Part shown: one piece after another, positions 1 through 8,818 of the stretch
How the letters are laid out: each line of letters starts with the position of its first letter
Position numbering within the stretch: the first letter of the stretch is position 1
Origin: Herbidospora yilanensis
GTDB lineage: Bacteria > Actinomycetota > Actinomycetes > Streptosporangiales > Streptosporangiaceae
DNA length: 64,000 nt
Direction: 5' to 3'
Assembly (NCBI RefSeq): GCF_001570565.1
Contig: NZ_BBXE01000015.1
Coordinates: 17,290-81,289 of the forward strand
Made by a program: the position numbers and the translations under genes
Notes under the pieces: model-generated
The model's database searches: none
What the model was told of the DNA's origin: nothing
The model's input: the letters and a program-made list of their open reading frames with translations, nothing else

Positions 1-2
1 AG

Positions 3-1007
<1,005 letters not shown>

Positions 1008-1028
1008 GAAATCACCGTGAGTAATGGG

Positions 1029-1063
1029 AAAGGCCCCCGCTGGATCCAGGCGGGGGCCTTTTC
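1029..1063 (+). terminator. Rho-independent terminator after the peptide ABC operon
   Basis: A 12-bp GC-rich stem (AAAGGCCCCCGC paired with GCGGGGGCCTTT) with a 9-base loop is followed by TTTTCG. It begins 21 bases after the ABC gene stop and closes that operon. The A-rich left foot could also give weak termination for the minus-strand gene ending at 1082. Confidence 0.9.
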
Positions 1064-1081
1064 GCAAGTGGCGCGTGAGAA

Positions 1082-1399
1082 CTAGCGAACCGACACGGCG
1101 CTGACCGGCAGCAGGCCGGTGACGGAGCCGACGCCCGGGACGCTCGGGACCGAGGGCACCGGCAGGCCGGCGGTGGCGCCGCCGACGACCTGGCCGACCA
1201 CGCCCGGCAGGCTCTTGACCAGGCCACAGACCGGCGCGAGCAGGGTGGCCAGCACGGGGAGGCCGGTGAGGTGCTCGGGCGACGACACGCACTGCGTGTT
1301 CAGCAGGTTCGTGACGGGCGTGTCGGCGTGCGCCATGCTGGCGGGGGCGACGACGACGAGACCAGCGGCGGCCGAGGTGACGACGATGCGGCGGATCAT
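1082..1399 (-). CDS. Small secreted hydrophobic protein, unknown function
   Basis: 105 residues. The ATG at 1399 is chosen over the longer frame because a GGGAGA ribosome-binding site sits about 6 bases upstream and the signal peptide begins there (MIRRIVVTSAAAGLVVVAP, cleavage probably after AHA near residue 25). The mature part is small, rich in Gly, Val, Pro and Leu, and contains two cysteines that could form one disulfide. It ends with Pro-Val-Ser repeats followed by a Gly/Val stretch. I do not recognise a family. The composition recalls short surface-exposed proteins of sporulating actinomycetes, but it lacks the chaplin signature. It stands alone with a 7+7 inverted repeat upstream. Confidence 0.72.
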   Translation of the reverse strand: MIRRIVVTSAAAGLVVVAPASMAHADTPVTNLLNTQCVSSPEHLTGLPVLATLLAPVCGLVKSLPGVVGQVVGGATAGLPVPSVPSVPGVGSVTGLLPVSAVSVR

Positions 1400-1443
1400 A
1401 TGTGTTTCTCCCTGAGGTAAGTCCGGGCGGCTGAGCACGCGGA

Positions 1444-1462
1444 TGACTACTCTGTGTAGTCA
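1444..1462. promoter_or_regulatory. Perfect inverted repeat TGACTAC-N5-GTAGTCA
   Basis: A 7+7 base perfect dyad with a 5-base spacer lies 45 bp upstream of the ATG of the secreted protein (minus strand) and 76 bp from the subtilase stop. The geometry fits a dimeric repressor or activator operator. No regulator gene is adjacent. Confidence 0.4.
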
Positions 1463-1537
1463 GAGACATGTCTACCCGGTCTTTCGTAAGGGGAGGACCC
1501 CCCATCCGGTCAGGGAGCGGCAAGGAAGCCGCAATGG

Positions 1538-2671
1538 TCAGGCGCGAAGCGCCAGCCTCGCCACCAACGCGGCGACAAGGAGCAACAGGGCAGACCAGAT
1601 CAAGGGCCCCAAACCGGTAGATTCCGAAGGGCTCGCGACGCTCGCCTGCCGGGGTCGCGCCACCATCGCCGCCCGCCGGGGCGCCCCGGCCACCAGCAGC
1701 GCCCGCCGCGCGTTGGCCACCCGGTGCCCGTAGGCGTCGTCGCGCCGCCCCGTGTTGTGCCACACCGCGCCTTGGAGGATCGCCCGGCGCACGTCGCTCA
1801 CGCCCATGCCCGGATGCCGGGCCTTCACGAGGGCGGCGATGCCCGCCACGAACGCGGCGGCCGAACTGGTGCCGTCGCCGACCACATAGGAGCCGTGGGC
1901 GTCGGCGCTGACGATGCCGGTGCCGGGAGCGGTCACCGAGACGTAGCCGCGCCGGTTGGAGAAGGGCGCCGGGGCGAGCCTCTGGTCGACCGCGCCGACC
2001 GCGATCACCCCCGGGTAGGCGGCCGGATAGGTCGGCCGGTTGGCTCCCGCGCCGTCGTTGCCGGCCGACGCCACCAGGACCACACCCTTCGACAGGGCGT
2101 AGCGGACCGCCGCCGCCTCGTCGGCGTTGCCCTGGTAGCTGCCGTCGGCGCCGCCGAGAGACATGCTGACCACGTCGGCCCCGTGGTCGACGGCCCACCG
2201 GATGCCCGCGGCGACCGCGCCCCTGACCCGCCGCGCGACGTGAGGGTCGGCGCGGGCCGGGTCGTGGGTCTCCAGGGTCACCCGGATCGAGAGCACCGTC
2301 GCGCGGGGGGCCACCCCGACCACCCCGAGGTCTCCGCCGGGGCCGTGGCCGCGCCCGGCGATCAGGCCGGCCATCGACGTGCCGTGATGGCCGATGCGGG
2401 TGGTCCCGGCCCCCGTCAGGTCGGGACCCTCGACGACCGCGCCGGCCAGGTCGGGGTGGCGGGCGTCGACGCCGGTGTCGAGGACGGCCACCGTGACGCC
2501 CTCGCCCCGGCTGAGCTCCCATGCGGCCGGTACGCCCATGACCTCCAACGGCCACTGCCGCTCCCGGGCCGCCGCCCCCGCGTCGTCGCCGAGCGCGGGG
2601 GGCACGACGACGAATCCGGCGAGCAGGCAGACCGCGGCAAGCAGCACGAACGGCTTGGCCAGGAAGGTCAC
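1538..2671 (-). CDS. Membrane-anchored S8 subtilisin-like serine protease (mycosin-like)
   Basis: 377 residues. An N-terminal signal peptide (about residues 1-28) leads to an extracellular S8 peptidase domain. The catalytic triad is visible: Asp65 (VAVLDTGVD), His96 (HHGTSMAG) and Ser269 (GTSSAAAF), with the oxyanion Asn205 in SAGND. A C-terminal membrane helix (about 350-371) ends in a short basic tail, so the protease should stay on the outer face of the membrane. This layout is that of mycosins (MycP), but no type VII secretion genes lie nearby, so an ESX role is not supported here. The usual Pro of GTSMAAP is replaced by Ala. It lies 67 bp behind the SAM hydrolase gene on the same strand and may be co-transcribed. 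Confidence 0.88.
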   Translation of the reverse strand: MTFLAKPFVLLAAVCLLAGFVVVPPALGDDAGAAARERQWPLEVMGVPAAWELSRGEGVTVAVLDTGVDARHPDLAGAVVEGPDLTGAGTTRIGHHGTSMAGLIAGRGHGPGGDLGVVGVAPRATVLSIRVTLETHDPARADPHVARRVRGAVAAGIRWAVDHGADVVSMSLGGADGSYQGNADEAAAVRYALSKGVVLVASAGNDGAGANRPTYPAAYPGVIAVGAVDQRLAPAPFSNRRGYVSVTAPGTGIVSADAHGSYVVGDGTSSAAAFVAGIAALVKARHPGMGVSDVRRAILQGAVWHNTGRRDDAYGHRVANARRALLVAGAPRRAAMVARPRQASVASPSESTGLGPLIWSALLLLVAALVARLALRA

Positions 2672-2738
2672 GGCGGCCTATTCTGGCACGCTCACGCCCG
2701 CGAATCTGACCTTTCCGTGAACATTCAAATACAGTGCG

Positions 2739-3563
2739 TTATGTCCGGGCGGGAGAAAGACGTACGTGCGCACCCGGCGGCAGGCCCAGCCGCTGGGCGG
2801 CGTCGCCGGCGTTGACGGCCACGGCCACCAGGCCGGCCGAGTCGGTGAAGGCCACCAGGTCGCCCGGCGGAACCGCGGCGAACGTGTCGCGGTAGGGCAC
2901 GGCGAGCTGGCGGCGGCCCAGCCAGACCGCCAGGGTGTCGCCGTCGCGCACGCCGAGGAAACCGAGGTCCGCGGCGGTGATGGAGAGCTGGACGTTGCCG
3001 TGGCGGTCGACCGACAGCACCTCGCCCTCGCACGCGCCGTCGCGCAGCCGGGAGGTCGGCTCGGGCAGCGTCACCAGCTCGCGCGGGGGGATGGGAGTGC
3101 CGAGCCCGGCCAGTTCGCGGCCCGCCACCACGTGGGCGGCGACCGGGCAGAAGATGTCACGCCCGTGGAAGGTCCGGGACACCGGCTTGAGCCAGACGTC
3201 CTCGTTGGTCAGCTCGTAGGCCCCGGTCGCGCCGCCGACGGCGTGCACCGCCCACGAGAGCACCCCGTTGTCGGGCCCCACGAACACCCGCCCGCCCGCC
3301 TCGATCGCGACCGCTCGGCGGGTGCTCGACCCCACCGACGGGTCGACCACCGCGATGTGCACTCCACGGGGCAGGTAGGGGATCGTCTGGGCGAGGATCG
3401 CGGCCCCGCGCCGCACGTCGCCCGCCGGGACGAGATGGCCGACGTCGATGATCCGGGCCTCGGGGGCGATGCCGGCGATAACGCCGTGACACGCGGCCAC
3501 GAAACCGTCTTCGAGACCGTAGTCGGTCAGGAGAGTGATAACAGGCGTCACACCTGGTGACAT
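2739..3563 (-). CDS. SAM hydrolase / SAM hydroxide adenosyltransferase (DUF62 family)
   Basis: 274 residues. Family knowledge: DUF62 enzymes cleave S-adenosylmethionine to adenosine and methionine and are related to the fluorinase/chlorinase. The sequence shows the family N-terminus (ITLLTDYGLEDGFVAA), the DPSVGSSTRR segment with the conserved Asp and Arg, and FHGRDIFCPVAAH with the conserved His, followed by the C-terminal barrel. That is consistent with water activation by an Asp-Arg-His set rather than halogenation. The ATG at 3563 is preferred over 3599 because a GGGGCGG motif lies 7 bases upstream and the longer form would run into the divergent gene's start. It is divergent from the DUF3263 gene. 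Confidence 0.88.
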   Translation of the reverse strand: MSPGVTPVITLLTDYGLEDGFVAACHGVIAGIAPEARIIDVGHLVPAGDVRRGAAILAQTIPYLPRGVHIAVVDPSVGSSTRRAVAIEAGGRVFVGPDNGVLSWAVHAVGGATGAYELTNEDVWLKPVSRTFHGRDIFCPVAAHVVAGRELAGLGTPIPPRELVTLPEPTSRLRDGACEGEVLSVDRHGNVQLSITAADLGFLGVRDGDTLAVWLGRRQLAVPYRDTFAAVPPGDLVAFTDSAGLVAVAVNAGDAAQRLGLPPGAHVRLSPART

Positions 3564-3597
3564 TACGTTGCCGCCCCGGAAGATGGCGACAGTTAGC

Positions 3598-3846
3598 ATG
3601 GCCCGTGTGGACGGTCTCTCCCCTCAAGACAGGGACATCCTCGCGTTCGAGGGCGGCTGGTGGCGTCACCCGGGGGCGAAGGAGCAGGCGATCAAAGACA
3701 CCTTCGGCATGTCCACCACCCGCTACTACCAGGTGCTCGCCGGTCTGATCGACCGCCCCGAGGCGCTGGCCGCCGATCCGGCGCTCGTCAACCGCCTGCG
3801 CGAGCGCCGCGACGCCCGCCGCCGTGGACGCGGCCGGTCGGTCTGA
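3598..3846 (+). CDS. DUF3263 family protein
   Basis: 82 residues. The core matches the actinobacterial DUF3263 family: LSPQDRDILAFEGGWWR, GAKEQAIKDTFGMSTTRYYQVL and LIDRPEALAADP. The helix-turn-helix-like central segment (AIKDTFGMSTTRYYQ) suggests DNA binding, but the family has no established function. The C-terminus is Arg-rich (RDARRRGRGRS). An upstream in-frame ATG (3583) and a GTG (3607) are alternatives. None has a convincing ribosome-binding site, so the start is uncertain by a few residues. It is divergent from the SAM hydrolase gene, with promoters confined to a very short overlap region. Confidence 0.82.
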   Translation: MARVDGLSPQDRDILAFEGGWWRHPGAKEQAIKDTFGMSTTRYYQVLAGLIDRPEALAADPALVNRLRERRDARRRGRGRSV

Positions 3847-3907
3847 GTTCAGATCGCGTTAACCTGCGATTGACAGAGTGACCATCGCGCGACGAAAGGG
3901 GCGAAAC

Positions 3908-4738
3908 GTGGGGGACATGCCGGACGTCCGGACCGAAAGCGGCCGGGCCGGCCTTGAGGCGATGGTGAACGACCCGGGCGGCGCGGTCATCGGCCTCGAC
4001 TTCGACGGCACCCTGTCCCCGATCGTCGCCGACCCCTCCGCCGCCTGGATCCACCCCGCCGCGCCGGCCGCGCTGATCCGGCTGGCCGAGGTGGTGCGCC
4101 GCGTCGCGGTCGTCACCGGCCGCCCGCCGGGCACCGCGCTCGCCCTGGGCGACACCCCCGACGGCCCCGACCTGGTCGAGGTCCCGGGCCTGGTCATCCT
4201 GGGGCAGTACGGCATCGAGCGCTGGGAGGGCGGGGAGATCACCTCCCCGCCGCCGCCCGCCGGGCTGACGAGGATCCGCGCCGAGCTGCCCGGCCTGCTG
4301 GCGGGCCACGAGGGCGTGACGATCGAAGACAAGGGGCGCGCGCTGGCCGTCCACACCCGCGGTTGTCCCGACCCCGACGCGGCGCTGGAGGCGCTGCGTC
4401 AGCCGCTCGGCGAGCTGGCCGCCGCCAACGGGCTGGTGGTCGAGCCCGGCCGCAAGGTGCTGGAGCTGCGCGGCCCCGGCGTCGACAAGGGCAAGGCGCT
4501 CAAGGAACTGCTCATCGCCGAGCGGGCCCGCTCGGTCATGTTCGTCGGCGACGACCTGGGCGACCTGGCCGCCTTCGAGGCGGTCGCCTCGGTGAACATC
4601 CCGGGTGTGCGGGTCTGCTCCGGCTCCGCCGAGGTGACCGCGCTGGCCGAGCAGGCCGACGTCGTGGTCGACGGGCCCGACGGCGTCGTGGCGTTCCTGG
4701 AACAGGTCCTCAAGTCGATTGCAAGCCGCGAGCAGTAG
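3908..4738 (+). CDS. otsB: Trehalose-6-phosphate phosphatase
   Basis: 276 residues, cytoplasmic. It removes phosphate from trehalose 6-phosphate, the second step of OtsA-OtsB trehalose synthesis. HAD-superfamily motifs are present: motif I IGLDFDGTLSP (nucleophile and acid Asp), motif II VVTGRPP, Lys in GVDKGKAL and motif III/IV FVGDDLGDLAAF. The substrate-binding GQYGIERW segment is typical of OtsB. The GTG at 3908 is preferred over the GTG at 3878 because AAAGGGGCG lies a few bases upstream. The partner synthase otsA is 1.8 kb away on the opposite strand, so the two are not an operon. A secreted-protein gene starts 10 bases after the stop. Confidence 0.93.
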   Translation: MGDMPDVRTESGRAGLEAMVNDPGGAVIGLDFDGTLSPIVADPSAAWIHPAAPAALIRLAEVVRRVAVVTGRPPGTALALGDTPDGPDLVEVPGLVILGQYGIERWEGGEITSPPPPAGLTRIRAELPGLLAGHEGVTIEDKGRALAVHTRGCPDPDAALEALRQPLGELAAANGLVVEPGRKVLELRGPGVDKGKALKELLIAERARSVMFVGDDLGDLAAFEAVASVNIPGVRVCSGSAEVTALAEQADVVVDGPDGVVAFLEQVLKSIASREQ

Positions 4739-4748
4739 CGTCGGCGCC

Positions 4749-5348
4749 ATGATCTCCAGAACACTGGCGGTGGCCGCCGCCGGCCTGACGCTGGCGGCAC
4801 TCGTCCCCTCCCCGGCCGCCGCCGCTGCCCCCGGCACCAAATCGGTCCACCTGCGCAACGGCCTCACCGTCAAGATCCCGGCGACCTGGAAGGTCTACAA
4901 GGTCGCCAAGGACTACACGCGGGTGGTCACCGGCGCCTGCCCGACCGCGGGCACCAGGAACTTCGGCTACCGCGACTCCGGGTGCCGCAGCTTCTGGGTG
5001 TTCGGCCCGGCCGCGATCAGGGTCGGCCACGAGACCTTCAACGCCTACGAGCCGAGCCGCCCCTACAGCCCGGCGACCGACGTCGGCCCGTGCGTCTATG
5101 ACAAGAAGTTGTGGATGGGCTCGTTCAAGACCAAGCCCGTCGTCAAGGGCTACCGGCTCGTCGGCGCGGGCCACAACGCCCACTACCGCGAGTGGAAGGG
5201 CAGTTGCATGTACGGGCCGCCCAAGTACGATTTCGCGGGCGGTTTCACCCAGCGTGAATGGTATCTGCCGACGTCCAAGATCCTGATCGTCGACCAGTGG
5301 AAGACGCCGGGCCTGGCGTCCATCCTCAGAAACTCGACCTGGAACTGA
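4749..5348 (+). CDS. Secreted protein of unknown function with four cysteines
   Basis: 199 residues. The ATG at 4749 opens a clear signal peptide (MISRTLAVAAAGLTLAALVP, cleavage near AAA at about residue 27). The mature domain is Lys/Tyr-rich and contains four Cys (GACPT, SGCRS, GPCVY, GSCMY), enough for two disulfides. Segments LRNGLTVKIPATWKVYKV and HETFNAYEPSRPYSP look like an exported beta-rich fold. I do not recognise a named family. It starts 10 bp after otsB and could be read from the same message, though function need not be linked. Its last 23 bases overlap the convergent MFS gene. Confidence 0.75.
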   Translation: MISRTLAVAAAGLTLAALVPSPAAAAAPGTKSVHLRNGLTVKIPATWKVYKVAKDYTRVVTGACPTAGTRNFGYRDSGCRSFWVFGPAAIRVGHETFNAYEPSRPYSPATDVGPCVYDKKLWMGSFKTKPVVKGYRLVGAGHNAHYREWKGSCMYGPPKYDFAGGFTQREWYLPTSKILIVDQWKTPGLASILRNSTWN

Positions 5349-6480
5349 GCAGGCCGCCGGCCGCGAGGCCGAGCAGCGCGGGGGCCAGCAGGAACGCCGC
5401 GTGGGTGCCGAAGGCGTCACCGAGGGCGCCGAGCACGAACGGCCCGGTGCCCGAGCCGACCCCCGCCCACACCGACGCGATCCCGCTGGCCTGGTCGGGC
5501 CGGCCGCCCGAGGTCTCGATCATCCGGGTCAGGCCCAGCGGGAACAACATGCCGATCCCGGCGCCGCTGATCGCCAGGCCGATGTAGCCGACGGCCACGA
5601 CGGTCGTCGACCAGAAGATCGCCCAGCCGACCAGGGAGACGGCCATGGTGCCGAGGAAGACCTGCCAGACCGGGTAGCGCAGGGTGAGCGCGGCGCCGCC
5701 GAATCGTCCGGCGGCGATGCCGCAGAGCATGGCGGTCAGGCCGGTGGCCGCCTCGGCCAGGGTCAGGCCGGTCCGCTGCGAGAACAACTCGGCGGCGAAG
5801 AGGTTGAAGGTGAACTCGGTGGCCACGCAGCAGAGCAGCACCGCGCCGGCGAAGTGGAAGCGCCAGCTGAAGGGCTTCTTCGTCCGGGCCGCCGCGTGCT
5901 CGGCCGGGGCCTCGGGGAACCAGTTGCGGCCCATCGTGAACGCGAGCACGGCGGTGGCCACGACCGGGATGAACATGGCCGCCCGCCAGCCGAGCACCGA
6001 CTCGGCCAGCAGGCTGAACGCGTAGGTCGCCGGGATGCCCGCGAGCACGCCGACCGCGTTGGCCTCGCTGATCGACGCCGGTCCGGCCGGGCCGTGGTGG
6101 TCGCTGAGGGCGGCCATGGAGACGTACAGGGCGATGGCGGCGAAGCCGCTGGCGATGGTGTAGCCGGCCAGGGTGAACGGGAGTGTCTGGCCGAGGCCCA
6201 CCAGCAGCATGCCGGCGTTCATGCCGCCGATCCCGATCCATACGGCGGCGCGCCGGCCGTGGCGGCGGGTCAGCCAGGGCAGCGCCAGGCCGGTGAGGAT
6301 GCTGCCGACGGCCATGCCGGTGCCGTGGAGCCCGGCGACCGCCTGGGTGACGCCGAGTTCGGCGCGCAGGGTGGGGAGCGCCGACGAGAGACCGTAGAGG
6401 TAGGTGGCGAAGGTCGCCAGCATCAGGTAGACGAACCAGGTGGGCCGGTCCCTCGTGAACGTGATCGCAGGCGTGGACAC
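5326..6480 (-). CDS. MFS transporter, 12-helix permease
   Basis: 384 residues from the GTG at 6480. An ATG at 6486 also exists, but GGGGG sits only 2 bases before it and 8 bases before the GTG. Twelve hydrophobic helices can be followed. The loop 2-3 motif appears as LPWLTRRHGRRAAVW, and the second half has a matching inter-helix basic segment (RTKKPFSWRFH). The family is the major facilitator superfamily. The substrate is not predictable. It lies 46 bp after otsA on the same strand, with a near-palindrome and a TATAAC -10-like box between, so it probably has its own regulated promoter. Its 3' end overlaps the convergent secreted-protein gene. Confidence 0.85.
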   Translation of the reverse strand: MSTPAITFTRDRPTWFVYLMLATFATYLYGLSSALPTLRAELGVTQAVAGLHGTGMAVGSILTGLALPWLTRRHGRRAAVWIGIGGMNAGMLLVGLGQTLPFTLAGYTIASGFAAIALYVSMAALSDHHGPAGPASISEANAVGVLAGIPATYAFSLLAESVLGWRAAMFIPVVATAVLAFTMGRNWFPEAPAEHAAARTKKPFSWRFHFAGAVLLCCVATEFTFNLFAAELFSQRTGLTLAEAATGLTAMLCGIAAGRFGGAALTLRYPVWQVFLGTMAVSLVGWAIFWSTTVVAVGYIGLAISGAGIGMLFPLGLTRMIETSGGRPDQASGIASVWAGVGSGTGPFVLGALGDAFGTHAAFLLAPALLGLAAGGLLSSRSSF

Positions 6481-6489
6481 CGGCATTTC

Positions 6490-6514
6490 CCCCGATATGA
6501 ATCGTTATATGGGG
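6490..6514. promoter_or_regulatory. Near-palindromic operator-like site before the MFS gene
   Basis: CCCC-g-ATAT-N8-ATAT-GGGG lies 10 bases upstream of the MFS start and includes a TATAAC box on the minus strand. It also covers the likely ribosome-binding G-run. Position and symmetry suggest a repressor site controlling the transporter. Confidence 0.4.
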
Positions 6515-6526
6515 AACCGTACAACG

Positions 6527-7951
6527 TCACGTCAGGGCGGCCAACTGGTCGGCGAACCACCGCTCCGGAGGCAGCGCGGTGGCCGCCCGGCGCAGCCGTG
6601 TGCAGCGTTCGGCCCGTTCCTTGTCGGGCATGACCAGGCCTTCGTGCAGGGCCGCGGCGGTGCCCGAGACGTCGTAGGGGTTGACCAGAAGCGAGTCGGG
6701 GCCGAGCTCGGCCGCCGCGCCCGCCTCGCGCGAGAGCACCAGCACGCAGCGCGGCGACAGGATCGGGCCCTCTTTGGCGACCAGGTTCATGCCGTCGCGG
6801 ATCGGGTTCACCAGCAGCACGTCGGCCATCCGGTAGGCGGCCAGGGAGCGCGGATAGTCGTCTTGCATGTTGAGGATCAGCGGGTCCCAGTCGTCGGTGG
6901 CGTACTCGTCTTCGATCTCCTTGGCGCAGCGCTGCACGGCCGCGGTGTATTCGCGGTATTCGGGCAGGTCGTGGCGCGAGGGATAGGCGAAGGCCAGATG
7001 GACGACCTTGCCGTGCCACTCGGGATGCTCGGCCAGGAACTCGCGGTAGGCGAGCATGCCGCGCACGATGTTCTTGGACAACTCGGTGCGGTCGATGCGC
7101 ACGATCAGCCGCCGGTCGCCCACCTGCTCCTTTATCGCCAGCATGTGCGACTCGACGTCGGGCTCGAAGGCGCGGGCCACCAGCGCGTCGCCGTCGACGC
7201 CCAGGGCGTGCACCCCGATCCGGGTGAGGCGGCCCTCGAACTCCACCGTCTTCGCGGCCCGGTCGACCCGGGCGTCGAGCACCGCCTCGCAGCAGTCCAT
7301 GAACGCCGCCGCCCACCGGTCGGTCAGGAACCCGGCGTGGTCGGCGCCCAGCACGCCCTGGAGGATCTCGGCCGCGATGCCGTCGGGCAGCAGCGAGAAG
7401 TACTCGGGCGGGGCCCACGGGGTGTGGGAGAAGTGGGCCACCCGCAGGTCGGGCCGGTCGACGCGGAGCATCGCCGGGGCCAGCGTCAGGTGGTAGTCCT
7501 GGATCATCACCTTCGCGCCGTGGGCCGCCTCTTCGGCCAGGGCCAGCGCGAACGCGCCGTTGTACTCGCGGTAGGACTCCCACTCGCGGTGGAAGCGGGT
7601 GTCGAAGGTGGGCGCGAACGGGGTGTTGTAGAGCAGGTGGCTGACGAACCAGAGGGTGGAGTTGGCGACCGCGTTGTAGGCCCGGTGGAAGACGGCCGGG
7701 GCGATGTCGAGCATGCGTACCGGACCGGTGTCGTAACCCGCGCGGTCGATGCGGCCCTCGGGGGCGAGCCGGACCGCGCTGCGGTCGCCGTCGGTGAGCG
7801 CGGCGCAGACCCACAGATGGTCGTCACCCCGGGCGACCTCTGACAATCCGGACACCAGACCGCCGCCGCCTCTCCGCATCGTCAGCGCGCCGTCATCCGA
7901 GAGGATGAACGAGACGGGCCCGCGGTTGGAGGCGATCAGCGTTGAACTCAC
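6527..7951 (-). CDS. otsA: Trehalose-6-phosphate synthase (GT20)
   Basis: 474 residues. It transfers glucose from a nucleotide-glucose donor to glucose 6-phosphate to give trehalose 6-phosphate. GT20 features include the N-terminal SNRGPVSF and GGGGLVSGL loop, QDYHL, HFSHTPWAPPEYF, RIDRTELSKNIVRG with the donor-phosphate-binding Arg and Lys, and the C-terminal NPIRDGMNLVAKE and LVLSREAGAA segments that bind the donor. The GTG at 7951 is chosen because homology starts right after it (SSTLIASNRGP). Upstream in-frame starts at 7960 and 8002 add a non-conserved tail. It is divergent from the ECF sigma gene. The matching phosphatase otsB is nearby but on the opposite strand. Confidence 0.92.
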   Translation of the reverse strand: MSSTLIASNRGPVSFILSDDGALTMRRGGGGLVSGLSEVARGDDHLWVCAALTDGDRSAVRLAPEGRIDRAGYDTGPVRMLDIAPAVFHRAYNAVANSTLWFVSHLLYNTPFAPTFDTRFHREWESYREYNGAFALALAEEAAHGAKVMIQDYHLTLAPAMLRVDRPDLRVAHFSHTPWAPPEYFSLLPDGIAAEILQGVLGADHAGFLTDRWAAAFMDCCEAVLDARVDRAAKTVEFEGRLTRIGVHALGVDGDALVARAFEPDVESHMLAIKEQVGDRRLIVRIDRTELSKNIVRGMLAYREFLAEHPEWHGKVVHLAFAYPSRHDLPEYREYTAAVQRCAKEIEDEYATDDWDPLILNMQDDYPRSLAAYRMADVLLVNPIRDGMNLVAKEGPILSPRCVLVLSREAGAAAELGPDSLLVNPYDVSGTAAALHEGLVMPDKERAERCTRLRRAATALPPERWFADQLAALT

Positions 7952-8047
7952 GGTGGGCACACCCCAGATGGCCGGAGGACTAAGGAAAGATGTCGTCGGC
8001 AATAGGATGTCAGGAAACCCCCGGCCGCCGAAGAATCGGGGCAGTCA

Positions 8048-8608
8048 ATGCCGCTTGACGAGACCACCGAGGAACTGGCCCGCACCGCCGCCACCGGCGA
8101 CCACGTCGCCCTCGGCGAACTGCTGCGCCGCGTCGAACCCGACGTGCTGCGCCACTGCGAACGCCTGCTCCCCTACCGCCAGGACGCCGAAGAGGCCTGT
8201 CAGGACACGCTGCTCGCGGTGGCCCGCAACATCGGCCGCTTCGAGGGGCGCTCCCGGTTCTCCACCTGGCTCCACATCGTGACCGCCAACTGCGCCCGCA
8301 CCACCTACCGCACGCTCAAACGGCGCGCGGCCGAGCAGTCGAGCGACGAACTGGCCGAGCAGCGGCCCGACCCCCACCGGGTCAGCGTGATCGCCGGCGC
8401 CCGGCTCGACCTGCTCGACGCCATCGAGGCGCTGGAGGCCGAAAAGCCCGATCTGGCCCGCGCGCTGGTGTTGTGCGACATCGTCCAGCTCGACTACTCC
8501 GACATCGCCGCGCAGCTCGGCATCCCGCTCGGCACCGCCAAGAGCCGCATCCACCAGGCCAGGAAGCACATCCAGGCCTCGCTCGGTGACGGTTATCTCG
8601 GTAGATGA
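8048..8608 (+). CDS. ECF-type RNA polymerase sigma factor
   Basis: 186 residues. The sigma-70 region 2 is visible (HCERLLPYRQDAEEACQDTLLAVARNIGRFEGRSRFSTWLHIVTANCARTTYR split over residues about 36-90), followed by a linker and region 4 (ALVLCDIVQLDYSDIAAQLGIPLGTAKSRIHQARKHI), which carries the helix-turn-helix for the -35 element. There is no neighbouring anti-sigma or zinc-binding ZAS gene, so its control is unknown. GGGG about 6 bases upstream of the ATG supports the start. It is transcribed towards the SAM riboswitch but is separated from it by an intergenic space. Confidence 0.92.
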   Translation: MPLDETTEELARTAATGDHVALGELLRRVEPDVLRHCERLLPYRQDAEEACQDTLLAVARNIGRFEGRSRFSTWLHIVTANCARTTYRTLKRRAAEQSSDELAEQRPDPHRVSVIAGARLDLLDAIEALEAEKPDLARALVLCDIVQLDYSDIAAQLGIPLGTAKSRIHQARKHIQASLGDGYLGR

Positions 8609-8667
8609 GATGCCGATTCGGACTCTGAGGGGCCCGAGGTACAGTTTTCAGGACAACTGAATATTTG

Positions 8668-8802
8668 CTCATCCAGAGGGGTGGAGGGACCGGCCCTGCG
8701 AAGCCCCGGCAACCCTTCCGACTCAACTCGCTACGGGGCGAGGCCGGTCGGAACAGGTGCCAATTCCGGCCTGTGATCAAGGCGGTCGCAGGCGAAGATG
8801 AG
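8668..8802 (+). promoter_or_regulatory. SAM-I (S-box) riboswitch
   Basis: The stretch follows the S-box consensus closely. The P1 5' strand CTCATC (8668-8673) pairs with GATGAG (8797-8802). The core elements are AGAGGGGTGGAGGGACCGG, CCCTGCGAAGCCCCGGCAACC, the variable P3 arm, then CAGGTGCCAATTCC and the P4 arm CGCAGGCGAAGATGAG. No terminator hairpin follows P1. Instead the Shine-Dalgarno sequence AGGGAAAGG starts within the last bases of P1. SAM binding, which stabilises P1, could therefore reduce translation of the next gene. The class is established for methionine and SAM metabolism genes, which makes its presence in front of a threonine-synthase-like gene notable. Confidence 0.93.
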
Positions 8803-8818
8803 GGAAAGGCCTCGCTTC

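Noticed and set aside
1538..2671. Assignment of the subtilase as an ESX mycosin
   Set aside because: The layout is mycosin-like, but no ESX secretion genes (EccB-E, WXG100) occur in the window.
8798..8818. ATG at 8798 as the start of the threonine-synthase-like gene
   Set aside because: It lies within riboswitch helix P1 and has no ribosome-binding site. The ATG at 8819 has AGGGAAAGG upstream.
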